Of a stretch of DNA of 64,000 nt, positions 53,401 to 64,000 are shown piece after piece; within the stretch, counting starts at the first letter, position 1, and every line of letters starts with the position of its first letter. Origin of the DNA: Paragonimus westermani. Taxonomy: Eukaryota; Platyhelminthes; Trematoda; Plagiorchiida; Troglotrematidae. The position numbers and the translations under genes were made by a program. The notes under the pieces were generated by a model. The model was not told where the DNA came from. It worked only from the letters and a program-made list of their open reading frames with translations, and made no database searches. Where the stretch lies: NCBI GenBank assembly GCA_008508345.1, contig QNGE01000772.1, positions 1 through 64,000 of the forward strand. Direction: 5' to 3'.

Positions 53401-54195
53401 TTAAAAGATTTCTCGCAGGTTTTTCTGTATGATACACTGAAAAGAAGATAAAAACTAGTAACATAACAGAGATGAATGGTTTAGCAGACACACTGCCTTG
53501 CCGACTGTCAAGTAACGAGACGTAAAAGAAGGCAAACTAAGAAGGACGACATCAAAAACAAAATGGTTATCTCGACAAAGCACAGACTGAAACTCCTCAC
53601 CGATTTTTTCACCGAAGGCATTAGGTACGAGATCACAGATAAACCATCCTCTCCAGTCAAAGCGATCTAGAATCAGTTAGGCACCTTGAAAAATGTGCCG
53701 TTCTCGGTTTCTGGCCCCTCTTGCACAATTGCAATACGATCAGTTCACGGTTGGAAATAGTTGGCGGAATGATTTGTAGCATTTGGACCATAGACCTTTT
53801 GTCTCATTTACGCACCAGGAAAACACTTAACCACAGTAGACTAGTAACGGCTGAAAGTCATCGGGTTAACATGAAAACCGCACTAGAGCCTAGACTTGTT
53901 CCAGACAGATGCACTCAGTTCTCGTAATCCATTGTTTGAGCGATCTTGGTTGGATAAGCTCCATTTCCTTAATGAAAGCTCCCACACGAATTCGCCGTGG
54001 TAGGTACACGGTTGAACACAGTAGTAAGTTCACTATTTCAAAGATTGTATTTTTGCTGCATGATATCCAAAGTCCAGTTTAGAACTTAATAGGTCGGTAT
54101 CAGCATCGTCAACTTTCAATGTCTGCTCATTCCGGATGGAACAGATTGGTAGTAAATACTCCCGAAGGAATTTGAAACATTCTTTTCCCGTCAAA
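47464..54195. other. Non-coding, no gene recognised
   Basis: Only chance-length open frames are present. A degenerate tRNA-like stretch may lie near 48995-49055 (CGTGGTTAACACACTAATC, then a weak B-box-like GGTGAAAATTCC). A GC-richer block at about 49580-49980 is not open in a convincing frame. No RT or other PLE sequence was recognised upstream of the inverted arm that begins at 54196. Confidence 0.4.
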
Positions 54196-54363
54196 AATTT
54201 GAATAAAGAAGACAGTAGGCTGATGTTGCACGATTTATGTCCGGACAAATTTCGCTTCATCTTTACGAGTGCATACTACAGACCATTTATATATCAGTAT
54301 GAGAAAGAGAACAAGATACCAGAGAAAGCCAATTGTCAGAGTGCACAATCACTGTCACTACCA
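54196..54363 (-). repeat. Left inverted arm, 168 bp
   Basis: It is the reverse complement of 54855-55022 apart from one base (TATCAGT here against TATCAGC). Its inner end coincides exactly with the start of the N run, so the true continuation is unknown. The open frame across it is not PLE-like, consistent with non-coding terminal sequence. Confidence 0.92.
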
Positions 54364-54384
54364 NNNNNNNNNNNNNNNNNNNNN
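54364..54384. other. Assembly gap, 21 N
   Basis: Twenty-one undetermined bases lie between the left arm and the endonuclease. The size is probably a placeholder. Missing sequence here could include the upstream RT part of the element. Confidence 1.
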
Positions 54385-54860
54385 TTCACCGTCGTCTGGT
54401 TAATTCTATCGCGAGAACATACAATGCAGTGGTTCTAGTGATTCTGTTCAGAACATTCCGGATTCCGACACCTCGTGTGAAACAACCGGTACCTGAGTCA
54501 GCCAAATCCAACCTTATCTATGAATATCGATGTAGATGCGGAGCATCCTACATAGGCAGGACTGAGCGCCAGTTGCGAACTCGGGTCACGGAGCACATCC
54601 CGAAGTGGGTCAGGAAACAGATCACGCGAACACATGATGTCACAGCCGGGCATAGAAACAAGGAGTCTGCATCGTCCATTGCGCGTCATATCCTAATGAC
54701 GCAACACCAATGTGACCCCACAACGGCATTTCGCGTTATCTACTCAACGTCACACAGACGAACACTGCGTTATGCCGAAGCGATTGCAATCCGAAAGTTC
54801 AAACCCGTGTTGTGTGTTCAGCAACAACAACTGTTTGTAGGGTTGTCGCTACCGTGGTAG
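54385..54860 (+). CDS. PLE GIY-YIG endonuclease domain, 5' partial
   Basis: This is the C-terminal nuclease of a PLE protein, which nicks target DNA to prime reverse transcription in the nucleus. The frame is open for 158 codons from the gap to TAG at 54858. Counting from the first full codon after the gap, the domain shows Tyr45, the paired cysteines Cys49 and Cys51 of YRCRCGASYIGRTERQL, the YIG triad at 55-57, Arg61, Arg66 and His70 of RVTEHIP, SSIARH near 96-101, and YAEAIAI with Glu131 as the likely metal-binding catalytic Glu. The protein ends in LSLPW, a PLE-type terminus also seen as NLPW in the old copy at 3.5 kb. No stops or frameshifts occur, so this part could still be functional, but the RT is absent or lost in the gap. 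The final codons lie inside the right inverted arm. Confidence 0.88.
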
Positions 54861-55022
54861 TGACAGTGATTGTGCACTCTGACAATTGGCTTTCTCTGGT
54901 ATCTTGTTCTCTTTCTCATGCTGATATATAAATGGTCTGTAGTATGCACTCGTAAAGATGAAGCGAAATTTGTCCGGACATAAATCGTGCAACATCAGCC
55001 TACTGTCTTCTTTATTCAAATT
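54855..55022 (+). repeat. Right inverted arm, 3' terminal repeat of the PLE
   Basis: It begins in the last Trp and stop codons of the endonuclease and continues as 3' untranslated sequence, so this arm is in the natural position for a PLE 3' terminal repeat. It contains GATGAAGCGAAAT, TGTCCGGACA, AAATC, GTGCAA and then TGTCTTCTTT, an order shared with the foldback at 22.4 kb. Confidence 0.85.
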
Positions 55023-58000
55023 CCCAAAGAACGCTCTTTAAATTAAAAGCGTTGATGATCTTGTTCGGTACAACCAATTACCTCTGTCCAGTGGACCACA
55101 CAGTCGCTGTCCAATGGCGTAGAGCACCACCACCTTACATTATGGGTCTACCTATGTAATCACTAATTCGTTCAACTCAGTCCTGATATACGTGCTTTTT
55201 TCTTGAATGGCTATGTTATGAAATAATGACTGCACTCCTCGTTAACCTGCAGGATTCTTTCTGTCTGATAAAATTGCTTGTGTTTCTCTCTGCTACTCGA
55301 CTATCACCAAATTCCATCAGTTGCTTGACCTAATTCCATGCACGCTGGATAAGAGTTCCTGAAAACAGACGTTAATCTCTAACTGAGTTCTCAATAACAC
55401 ACATCATTTCGCAATACAAACGAGGGGACTTTCACTGTGAGCCACAAGGAAACCACTTTAATTGACCGTATTCGTCAACCATGGCTACCACATCTGCAAA
55501 ACAAATGAACACGTACGCAGCTTTCAACTTGCCAAATACTTACGTGCATCGACAATCCACAATATACTTTGTGTAATGCAAAAATGGATTTACTCTTTTC
55601 GGTTCACTTCTTCAGTTCATCCATTTTCGGAATCGTGGTATTGCATAATCTATCTTCTGCAAGACTTGTACTGGCACGTCCACTAATTTCACCGGGGGAA
55701 GCAGCTGCTTTCCACGTTTACTTGCCGTCTGTAGCTTCATTTATTTCAAAGATATATCAAAAATAGTGGATCTTTGCGTAGGAATTTGGTCTTTTACTTT
55801 CCTGACTGGGCTTTTAACTAGTACTGCCAGCTAGACCACAAAGGTCTTCACTCACACGCTTCCTGGTCATATTCATCTGGGTTTGAACTAAACTCTTGAC
55901 GTTTGAGTGATACTGCACAGGCCACTGGTGGTGACGCTCACAGATCCACCTCGCACTGTTCCCTTGTTGGAGGCAGTGGTGTGGCAAATTCAATCCACCC
56001 CGCCATGTTAGTGAACCCACCAGGTAGCAGTAACGACACACTCGGTACAATCGATATGTTTGAAGAGCAGGAACAAATGATGTGATTTGCACAAAATGTT
56101 TGAACTTTAGGACCCAGCCACCAAACAGCTACTAGTTATCGTTGTGCACTTTTGTGCGACGGTTTATCTTTACAAGGAATTGTTTCACCTAATGTTCAAG
56201 ACTGCCACGTTGACTATCCATTGTGAGAGTTTTTGCCTTGTCTGCTATCATACCCCTCGCCGATAGCGACTGTCTGTGTGGTGATACCCTCCGCATTCTC
56301 GCGGTTCCGGTGCAGCAAGCAAAGATTAGCATTAGGTTAAGTAATACAGGTAACGATTCTAGATTACTGTAAATTTTTTGATACCAGTAATAGTCCGAAC
56401 ATATTACGAATAGAAAGTCACCTCTTTAACAGCAGCAGAACTGAGATCAGAAGTAGAAGCGCTGATTCATGCATCAGAGATATGACGTGGGGAGTCAAGG
56501 TAATGAAAAAATCCAATTTAGTTTGCCTCCCTCTGCGTGCACTCACTTAAACCTTGCGCTGAAGGTCATTTTGTCACAGTAATCCTAAACACGTTCAGGG
56601 GTATTGAGGTCAATAGAAAATATGTTACAGGGTAACCAAAATCTATTGTGAAATTCTTCATTCGTGCAATTCCATGCGGTATCCGATAAGAACTTCATGA
56701 TGAGTCAACTAAAATAAAACTGTTTATCCGTAGCTATGCTCAGAGGCACTGACGATCAGTCTACTGCGCCCTCCCCCATGAACTGCGATGATGTCTAGCA
56801 AACTGAACGAAAAGTTAGGAATGACAACCGAATGTTTATTTGGAATTCTACAGAGACACCCTAATCCTATGGAGCCAAAAAGCAAACAGCGTTGATAAGA
56901 CAGAGTGGACGTGCAATAGCATATGTATACTCATTACGTACACACGTTTAGAATACAAACAACCTGCCGTTTGAATATATGTTTCATCTTTGCTAGCCAA
57001 ATGCTCCAAACTCTCCCATTGTTTTTGTTCAGCAGTATCTCGACGAAATACACGCTGAACGTACCGTATCTCTAAAGTTTTTGATTTAATGTGTGAGTGA
57101 AGAAAACATGACGTGAAAAACATGGCAAATATTGTGTGGAGCTAATTTAGAATCTAAAGTATTTTACAAACCGAAGTTAGCCACACAGTCTCCAGGTTGC
57201 TCAAGCACAGTGTCGCATTTGTTGATTGCGTATTGAATCAAAAACAACCGTTTTAACAAGCAGACGCACATTCTCTTCTGAAGACCTGATTTTCAGCAAT
57301 TTCCAGTAACCATTAGAATGCATACATCATTGGTGTTTCATTAATATTACTTTGGCTTGAAAATAACTAAGAGACGATAATATCATCAACCTTCTTAAGC
57401 CAGACTTCACTCGTAAGATCACACCCGGTTGATGAGGCTTTGCAGACGTGAAAGTCGTCCGTTAGTGTCATTGCACAGGGTGTTATACACTCAGCTAGTA
57501 CGACAACACAGTGACCCGTGTGCGCAAGCGTCATACAGATAAAAAGTTGGTAGACCCGGCTGAATTAAGTGCATTGTTCAGTTAGCCCGGTGTACAAAAA
57601 TACCGAGATGTTAATGTACTGACGTTTCGTGTGAAACCAACTAAGTTACGGCGAGTCAAATGAAAAAGCGTAAGCAACGCGTGAATTTGCGGTTCAAAAT
57701 TCGGATAAATGACTAATAAGGATTTATATGTTGAGCAAAACGGCAATCAATCTGACATACATCTGCAACATCTTCGGATTCTCCTCTAGAAGTTGGGAAC
57801 AGTGGTGATGGTGTTCGTAGCTTGGGTTGATGGTTTTGGATAACCAACCGACAGATGGCAGCCAATCAGATTTCAGCTCAACGAATCAAGGACTACAAGG
57901 ATTAACCAGTCGGAAATCACGTCAAAGTTCAGACGCAACAAAATCAACCGATGGTGAGTCAGATGGGAGGTCATAAATAAGGAAAAGCGACCGCCCAGAA

Positions 58001-61000
58001 CACAGGTCAGTGGGTCAATTCACTCTGCTCTATAAGAGCAGGCATTCACTGAACTCCATCAGATTCCACGCTCATAACTAAACACTGAAACATTTACGCA
58101 CTGATAATGCCATCTTGCTTGTCAACGACAAGCTTGCAGCCTGAATTCCAAGCTCCACGAACATATCAATACCAGAATACATCCCTGGCATACCTTATCT
58201 CCGATGATGAGCAGCCGGTAAAACGACTTGCTTTTCCACGTGCGTATTGGATATTGATTAAATCCTATTGCTTACTTCATCAAAAATTCTGACTTCACTT
58301 CATTTGCGGAACACGAGGGTCAATTTTGCTCTCGATTTATAGGCGGATGTTATGATACATTTTGTAAGGTGTGTGCAGGAGGTTGCAGCGCTATACACAT
58401 GTGTAGTTCGTCTGGATTGACCTATAGTCAAGAACCATCCATTTCGAAATGACATTCCGCCTTCTGTACTTAAGAGAATGCTTGTGAATTACTGCCTCCA
58501 GTTCACTGCAAAAGGATACTGATGCACCTGCTGGTAATCATTCGTTATTTATGTGAAAAGCTTTGTGGCATTTCATTAGAATTAACACAAGGTTAGTATA
58601 GATTTGTACATAATTCACTTACATGATAGTGGTACACGAATATGGCCTACCAAATAGCTCACAACAGGTAGTAAGAAACCCATAGAGGACCTCCGTTGGA
58701 AACTTCTACCAAATCTAACTAGTCATACATGTGAGCACAGAATCCTGTGTTTCAGTCAAGATGAAAACCTGATGGAGCTGACTGTAATTGTATTCCATTT
58801 AAAACTGCAAATTCGAGGAAACCATGGCTGCTGTAACGACTATAGGGGAAGGAAAATCAAAATGAAGTTGTTCACGTTGATCCGATGTTCAAAAATTCCG
58901 ATGGGTGTAATAAACCACAGGTTTTTCATGGTGTATTTGGTTACTGATAACAAATTTTTCCAATGAATTTCTGCCATTTTGAGGTATGTACATAGAACGC
59001 TGTCAATGATCTGCAGTTGACCGTACCACACTGACTTCGTTTGAACAACTGAAAAGGGTGTGCTATGAACCCACAATAGCGATCCGTTCAGCTGACCTAA
59101 TTGTTGGATACCCTTATCATGAAGGCTGAGAGCGAACAGCCACCAGTCAATACTCTACAGATTAGCCAGCATCCATTTTGAGCACAGAACGAGCTAACAG
59201 AGGACCACCACGGTTTAAGTTATCGTTGCGGATCATGCTCACAGGTCATGGGTTCGATACCTCGAAATGCGTAACGTTTGGACTGAACACGTTTTGGTAG
59301 CCAACAAGCAGAATGTTCCCACAATCTACTGTTATTTTGGACTACAAGTGAAATTGACAACAGTAGCCCAAAATATAAGTTCTCACGATGTATCCGGTAA
59401 TGTTTCAGTGCACCTTCACATGACTATATTGTTGTTACAGATGTGTACAAAAAATCAAACGGTTCAACGATAGTCCATGGGGTGAACGCGCAGACATACG
59501 TAGACACATTGTGAGTAGTCACATTAGTTTGATCCATACCACTTATCGAGAAGGTCAGGTGAATCGTTTCGATGAGGTCAACACTTGTAATGCTTCGTAA
59601 GTTTACTCATTTTTGTGAACGATACAAACGATTGTCTGTTCTGCATTGGTTACTTAAGGTAATAAGCAATTCCACTTGTTATAAGTTCGGTAGAAACATT
59701 ATCGATAAATTTATCCAATCACCTTCTAACAGGTGATATACCTACAGCACTCAGTCCACCCCATACAATCAGTATTCAACATTGTACATCTAAGTGAGGT
59801 AAACGGAACGGAATACTTTTGAAATATGTGACTTGAGACATAACGACACACAAATCTTGGAGAAAGTTCTCTTCGGCAATTCGCCTACGGCGTTTACACA
59901 CACATATATATATATACATACAGCCTAACTAAACCCGTTGGTGGTTCGGCAGATACTGTCTTGCTCACAGTCCGTCTTAAAGAAGATGAGGAGCTTGAAA
60001 CATTCGAACAACACACATCGAGACGCATAGAAAGTGCTTACCCAGTAGCCGTTCATCGTTCAGTGATTCAAAGATAAACTACCTCAGCAGTACGAATCAT
60101 TTGTTTCGTATCAGTTGACTTATACTTGTAGTATCAAGTACATCAAACACATAACGTGAAGATTATCTGGACGCCCTGCTAAACAATTATCGTCCAGAAT
60201 CTCCCTCAATAGTGATTGGGCACCCGGTCGACTCTGAACAAACTTTCTCGATCATCTCTAAAATAACACGGCAGCCTCAGCATAACACAAAAGCGATTGC
60301 CGTTCACTGCCTGAGACCAGATGCATGTAAAATTGGGTGGCTTCTATAATCTCTACAGTTGTTATAACGATAACTACGGTCAAAAACCTGCTCTGTATAT
60401 AATTCCTACTCATTATTTTAGAAATTTTTCACTCTAATAGTCCCTGCAAAATTTAACACTGGTCAACTTGAAACTTGGCCGACAACATGGTTACTTTGTC
60501 CTGTTATACAGCCGCTTGCTCAGTTTCCTGCTTGCTTCAATGTTGTCGTGTAATACGTTATTGCTGGTCAACTGTTAGTTACATATAAATTCTGACGCGT
60601 TCACCGGTACTGGACCCAAATCGACCAAATAAAATTGTTTGCAACTTCTCAAGTATCTGAAGGCTACAACTGAATTACCGAAAAGAAATCTGTTCACCAT
60701 TTGTATATTGTTATAAACGACTATCTCCCTTAAATCATATGAAGTATATTTCACTTCATGACCTTCCTGTTAACGTTTTGTAAGACGACCATATTGATAG
60801 TGGTAAACTTCTGGGTTCATGGAGAGGCGCAATTGATACCGGACCACTCAAGAAATATACTTGAAGATTTCAGCTGATTGAGCGTATTTCCGCCGCTTCG
60901 AAGTTTTTCGAAAGAACAATCTTGAACCACAAACCCTCTAACATTGAGTCTGATTACACATATCAGTTTACTTACCGTCAGTCATACTCTCCTTCTAACG

Positions 61001-64000
61001 TTCTCAATCAGCGCGTTTTAAGTAGTCTACAAAGATATCAGTTATAAAACTGAATGGCCAAGTTCCCTCTACTTGTTTCATTGCATTCAGTGACCTTAGC
61101 AGAAAACATTCGTTAGCGGTTTCGTAACCAGTGATTATGAACATTTTCCTACGTCACAAAACCGAAAGGCAACTTTGAACACATGCATGAGCCATCTTCT
61201 CATGAAGATCAAACCAACTGAAATCAGTATATCACCAGTAATTCATTCTGTTCCCTCTCTGGGCATTACACTTTGCTCTTAAGAGCAGTGCCTTCCAAAG
61301 GTGTAGGATAAATTGTGTTTGAACTGTTAAACACTACCAAAAACTCATTCCAGCGCTTGCAGGATGACAAACTGGTCTCCTCGTCATTCTCTCGTGCCTT
61401 GCCAACTTCAATCTAAATGTCGGCGCTGTCATGCTTTTATCGTTAATGTGAGGTAATTTGTAATGTTCATTAAATTTTCAGTCATCCTCTTGATCAACCC
61501 AGGTAGCACTGGTTTCTGCTGATGGGAAAACCGTCTTTTCATTTTTTGGGAAAAACATTTTTGTTCATACTTCATCCTGTGTTACAAGTGTATGTATGCA
61601 TACGATGAAAAGCTATACTGTTCCGTGTACTTCACAGTGTAGATGCTGTCTTCTCGGTAAGTGCATTCAAAAAATCACCAACAGGGCTCCCCCCTGCAAT
61701 TCAATCAGTTTTTTCCGTTTGCTTCTTTTTCAATTATGACCAGTGAAATCAGACAAGTCATTCTGATTCTAGCCTATCCTTACGTTTGTCTGAGTTCACT
61801 CTTTTCATTAGTGTTCCTACAGCAAGAAGAATGGCAGTCAGTAAAAATTTGCTCCTAAACCTTATTCTCCTATCCTACTCAAGTCCAAATCGACCACGAA
61901 TTACGTTTGAACTATTTGCCCTGATTTTACCGTAATATCTTTCACTTTGAGGTTTATAAGTCATCTCTCAAGCCCATGAACATTGTTGCGATTTGGCTTT
62001 ATTTATCAGTTTCGATCTTGGAAACATTTTAAGCCGGGAAGGAAACTTCAGAAATAACGTTTACTGCAGGGAGTTGAACTAAAGTCACTTATCTGCACCA
62101 TTTCTCAGAAGATAACAAATCGAAGGCTACTTGCATATTTTCAAGTTGATCATCCTCCATATTTGATCCCGAGTTTCATATTCAAATCAAGCCGCTTTCG
62201 GAAAGATGCGCGAGCAGAAATAGTTCAACCTTCAGATGTGGTAATTCGAACGTCCTAATGTGAAGCCGTCGGCGCCGTAATCAACATGGTCACTTGATAA
62301 AAGTGTGGCCGTTGTTCATCTTCCAGGCCCCGCAAGGACATATCTTACTGACGAGCTCTGTCGAAAATGAAATTGGAATATAGCCCCTTCTTTCGAAAGT
62401 GGTTGGATGATGACTCTCCAACCATTATAGGTGCAATCAGCCACACTTTATGTTCAGCTTGTAATTAGCCCAATCTTCTACCACGCGTCAGCTCACTGTT
62501 CACAATGGCTGTGCTTCGGTTCAAGTGCTTTCGGAATGTCAAGCGGCTTAAATGGGTGTGGATATAGTGAATCACAAATTGATGTTTATTGCTTATAACT
62601 CATCCCTACTAAGTGCCCTTCTCGGATAGATCATTTGTAGTTGATTACAGCCACCTGGACTACCGTTCCCGACCCAATGCTGAACAGTTGTGGGGGGAAT
62701 TTATGAACAGATTCGTTGTTTAGGGTTGTCGCGTGTATGCAGAACAGTTTCCACTTGTATGCAGTATTCAGGTGAGGCACTGTTGGATAATTAGATGTTC
62801 GTTAAACAAAAATCTTCACGATCACTTGTTAACGAGCATGTGTATCTGTAGCCTCATTTCATGAGTTTTATTCTCGCAAGGACATTTTTACCGCGACCTA
62901 TCAGGGTGTTGGCCTTGAGTGGCTTTTGGAAAGGTAAATTTCAAAATATTCTGGTAGTAGCAAAAGGGTCTGATGGAAATGAATGTGAACGGCTGAAATG
63001 CGGCCGAATATGAATGCTGTTCACCTCATATCAACGAATTCTACGGTCATACGTTTGTTGGATCCTGTGTCTGTGACCCAGGCAGCAAGCTACCAGATCC
63101 ATAGTAATCTTGAGCTAATGTGAATGTGGTATTGACTATCACCAAGACGAAAATAGAGATGTTACGAACATCTACCGCTTTCGATGTGTTGCGCAAACAG
63201 AAAACCCTGCAGTCCCGTTTCTCTGTACATCTTTGGATATTCCAGTATACAACAACACTAGCGGTTACGGGTATAGTTTTGTCTAGCTGATTAGCCAATG
63301 AAATGAACAAACGAAGGATTTGGCGAGTATAGTTGTAGGTTCACTGCCACTGAGATGGATAGCTAAACTAGGAAATGAGTTATTACTCTTGCAACAAGAC
63401 CTTCGAAATCAACAGTTGTCATCGGAAAAATATGAGCCGATCATTACACACACCACCATTCATGTGTACCATCAGTTCAATATTTGGTTTAATATAGACA
63501 CCCAATGAGTTATGTGACTGGTGTGAGCATGGAAACACTGCTAGATAAGGTTAGACTACACGAGACAAACCATCGACAGAACCTACTATATCCTGGATAC
63601 CTTTGTGAAATCACTGGGTAATGTGTATCAAATAACCTACCATTGATGCAAGACAGTGGATCCACTCAATGCATCTGAATATTATGGAAAGAAGTTACTT
63701 GTTTCCAGACGACACTGTGAATATTGTTTCCAATGAAAAGTGTCCGACTTTGATGACAGAATTTGAACAAGAAAAATATTGGCTCACACGATAACAGAAC
63801 AGTGCTTAAGACTGGAATAATTTCAAAGCTATTGTCAACCATTTTGGATGCATAATGATCTTGCCGGTTCTGTTGCTTCGTTTTGAAGAAATCTGGCTGG
63901 AAAGTCTACAAGTAGACGAAGTATGAGATTAATTGTAAGTGATGTTCAACTTTAAATTGCCCAAAGTCTCAACTACTAACCAGTAATGTACAATAAACGC
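55023..64000. other. Non-coding, no gene recognised
   Basis: No family is recognised in about 9 kb. Weak points of interest are a 54-codon open stretch after an acceptor-like CAG at 55919, Gly/Ser-rich and ending at TGA 56083; a perfect B-box match (GGTTCGATACC) on the plus strand near 59251; a mixed AC/AT microsatellite at 59895-59920; and a minus-strand frame at 63047-63310 whose middle looks like a signal peptide (FVLVIVNTTFTLAQ). None is enough to call a gene. Confidence 0.4.
59895..59920. repeat. Mixed AC/AT microsatellite
   Basis: An ACACACAC run passes directly into ATATATAT. It is seen directly. Confidence 0.85.

Larger units (their letters stand above)
54196..55022 (+). mobile_element. 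Young Penelope-like element fragment between inverted terminal arms
   Basis: Two 168-bp arms (54196-54363 and 54855-55022) are reverse complements with a single mismatch by hand comparison. They enclose an assembly gap and an open endonuclease region in plus orientation. PLEs are known to end in long terminal repeats that can be direct or inverted and to insert with scrambled or duplicated 5' ends; this structure fits a 5'-truncated PLE with an inverted copy of its 3' terminal sequence in front. The near-identity of the arms and the unbroken frame indicate a recent insertion, unlike the PLE at 1.7-3.5 kb. No clear target-site duplication was found outside the arms. An assembly error near the gap cannot be excluded. 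Confidence 0.75.

Noticed and set aside
54136..54363. Plus-strand open frame running through the left inverted arm
   Set aside because: Its translation is not PLE-like and most of it is the inverted copy of 3' untranslated sequence.
1..64000. CRISPR arrays, bacterial operons, rRNA genes or long tandem satellite arrays
   Set aside because: No regularly spaced repeats, no clustered long open frames, and no rRNA-like sequence were seen on reading through; the retroelement content is that of an animal nuclear genome.

Overview
The window looks like a piece of an animal nuclear genome, most probably a parasitic flatworm (trematode). No bacterial operons, rRNA genes or closely packed genes are visible. 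The DNA is AT-rich by eye and shows no convincing intact host gene. The only recognisable proteins are retroelement-derived: a CsRn1-like Ty3/Gypsy LTR retrotransposon and two Penelope-like elements (PLEs) carrying GIY-YIG endonuclease sequences. From what is known of these families, the pairing fits flukes, but the assignment is an inference and species cannot be named from this window.

Layout. (1) 1-1682: non-coding, with a degenerate tRNA-like SINE head on the minus strand near 1.0 kb. (2) About 1683-3513, plus strand: an old, heavily mutated but nearly complete PLE gene (N-terminal region, reverse transcriptase, endonuclease). It has at least eleven in-frame stops and a His in place of the first catalytic Asp of the RT motif. 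(3) 3514-22347: no recognised gene, apart from a candidate host exon at 10018-10189. (4) 22348-22588: a 217-bp insertion between 12-bp direct repeats. It is almost entirely a perfect inverted repeat (two 86-nt arms, 13-nt loop). (5) 23013-23097: a second tRNA-like SINE head, minus strand, matching the first. (6) 23098-43307: about 20 kb without a recognised gene. (7) 43308-47463: the LTR retrotransposon, 4.16 kb, with 193-bp LTRs that differ at 13 positions by hand count. Its gag and pol are broken by five stops and about eight frameshifts, and active-site residues are changed in protease and RT. (8) 54196-55022: a much younger PLE fragment. An open 158-codon endonuclease region lies between 168-bp inverted arms that match at 167 of 168 positions, and a 21-N assembly gap touches the inner end of the left arm. 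(9) 55023-64000: no recognised gene.

The most interesting signal is the pair of long inverted repeats (22.4 kb and 54.2-55.0 kb). They differ in sequence, yet in the same orientation they share an ordered set of short blocks: a GAAAT core, a small self-complementary element (GTTAAC or GTCCGGAC), an ATC, GCAA, and then TGTCTTCTTT. One of them also carries CTGATGA. This resembles the hammerhead-ribozyme terminal repeats known from PLEs, present here as head-to-head inverted duplicates. It needs a covariance-model search to settle.
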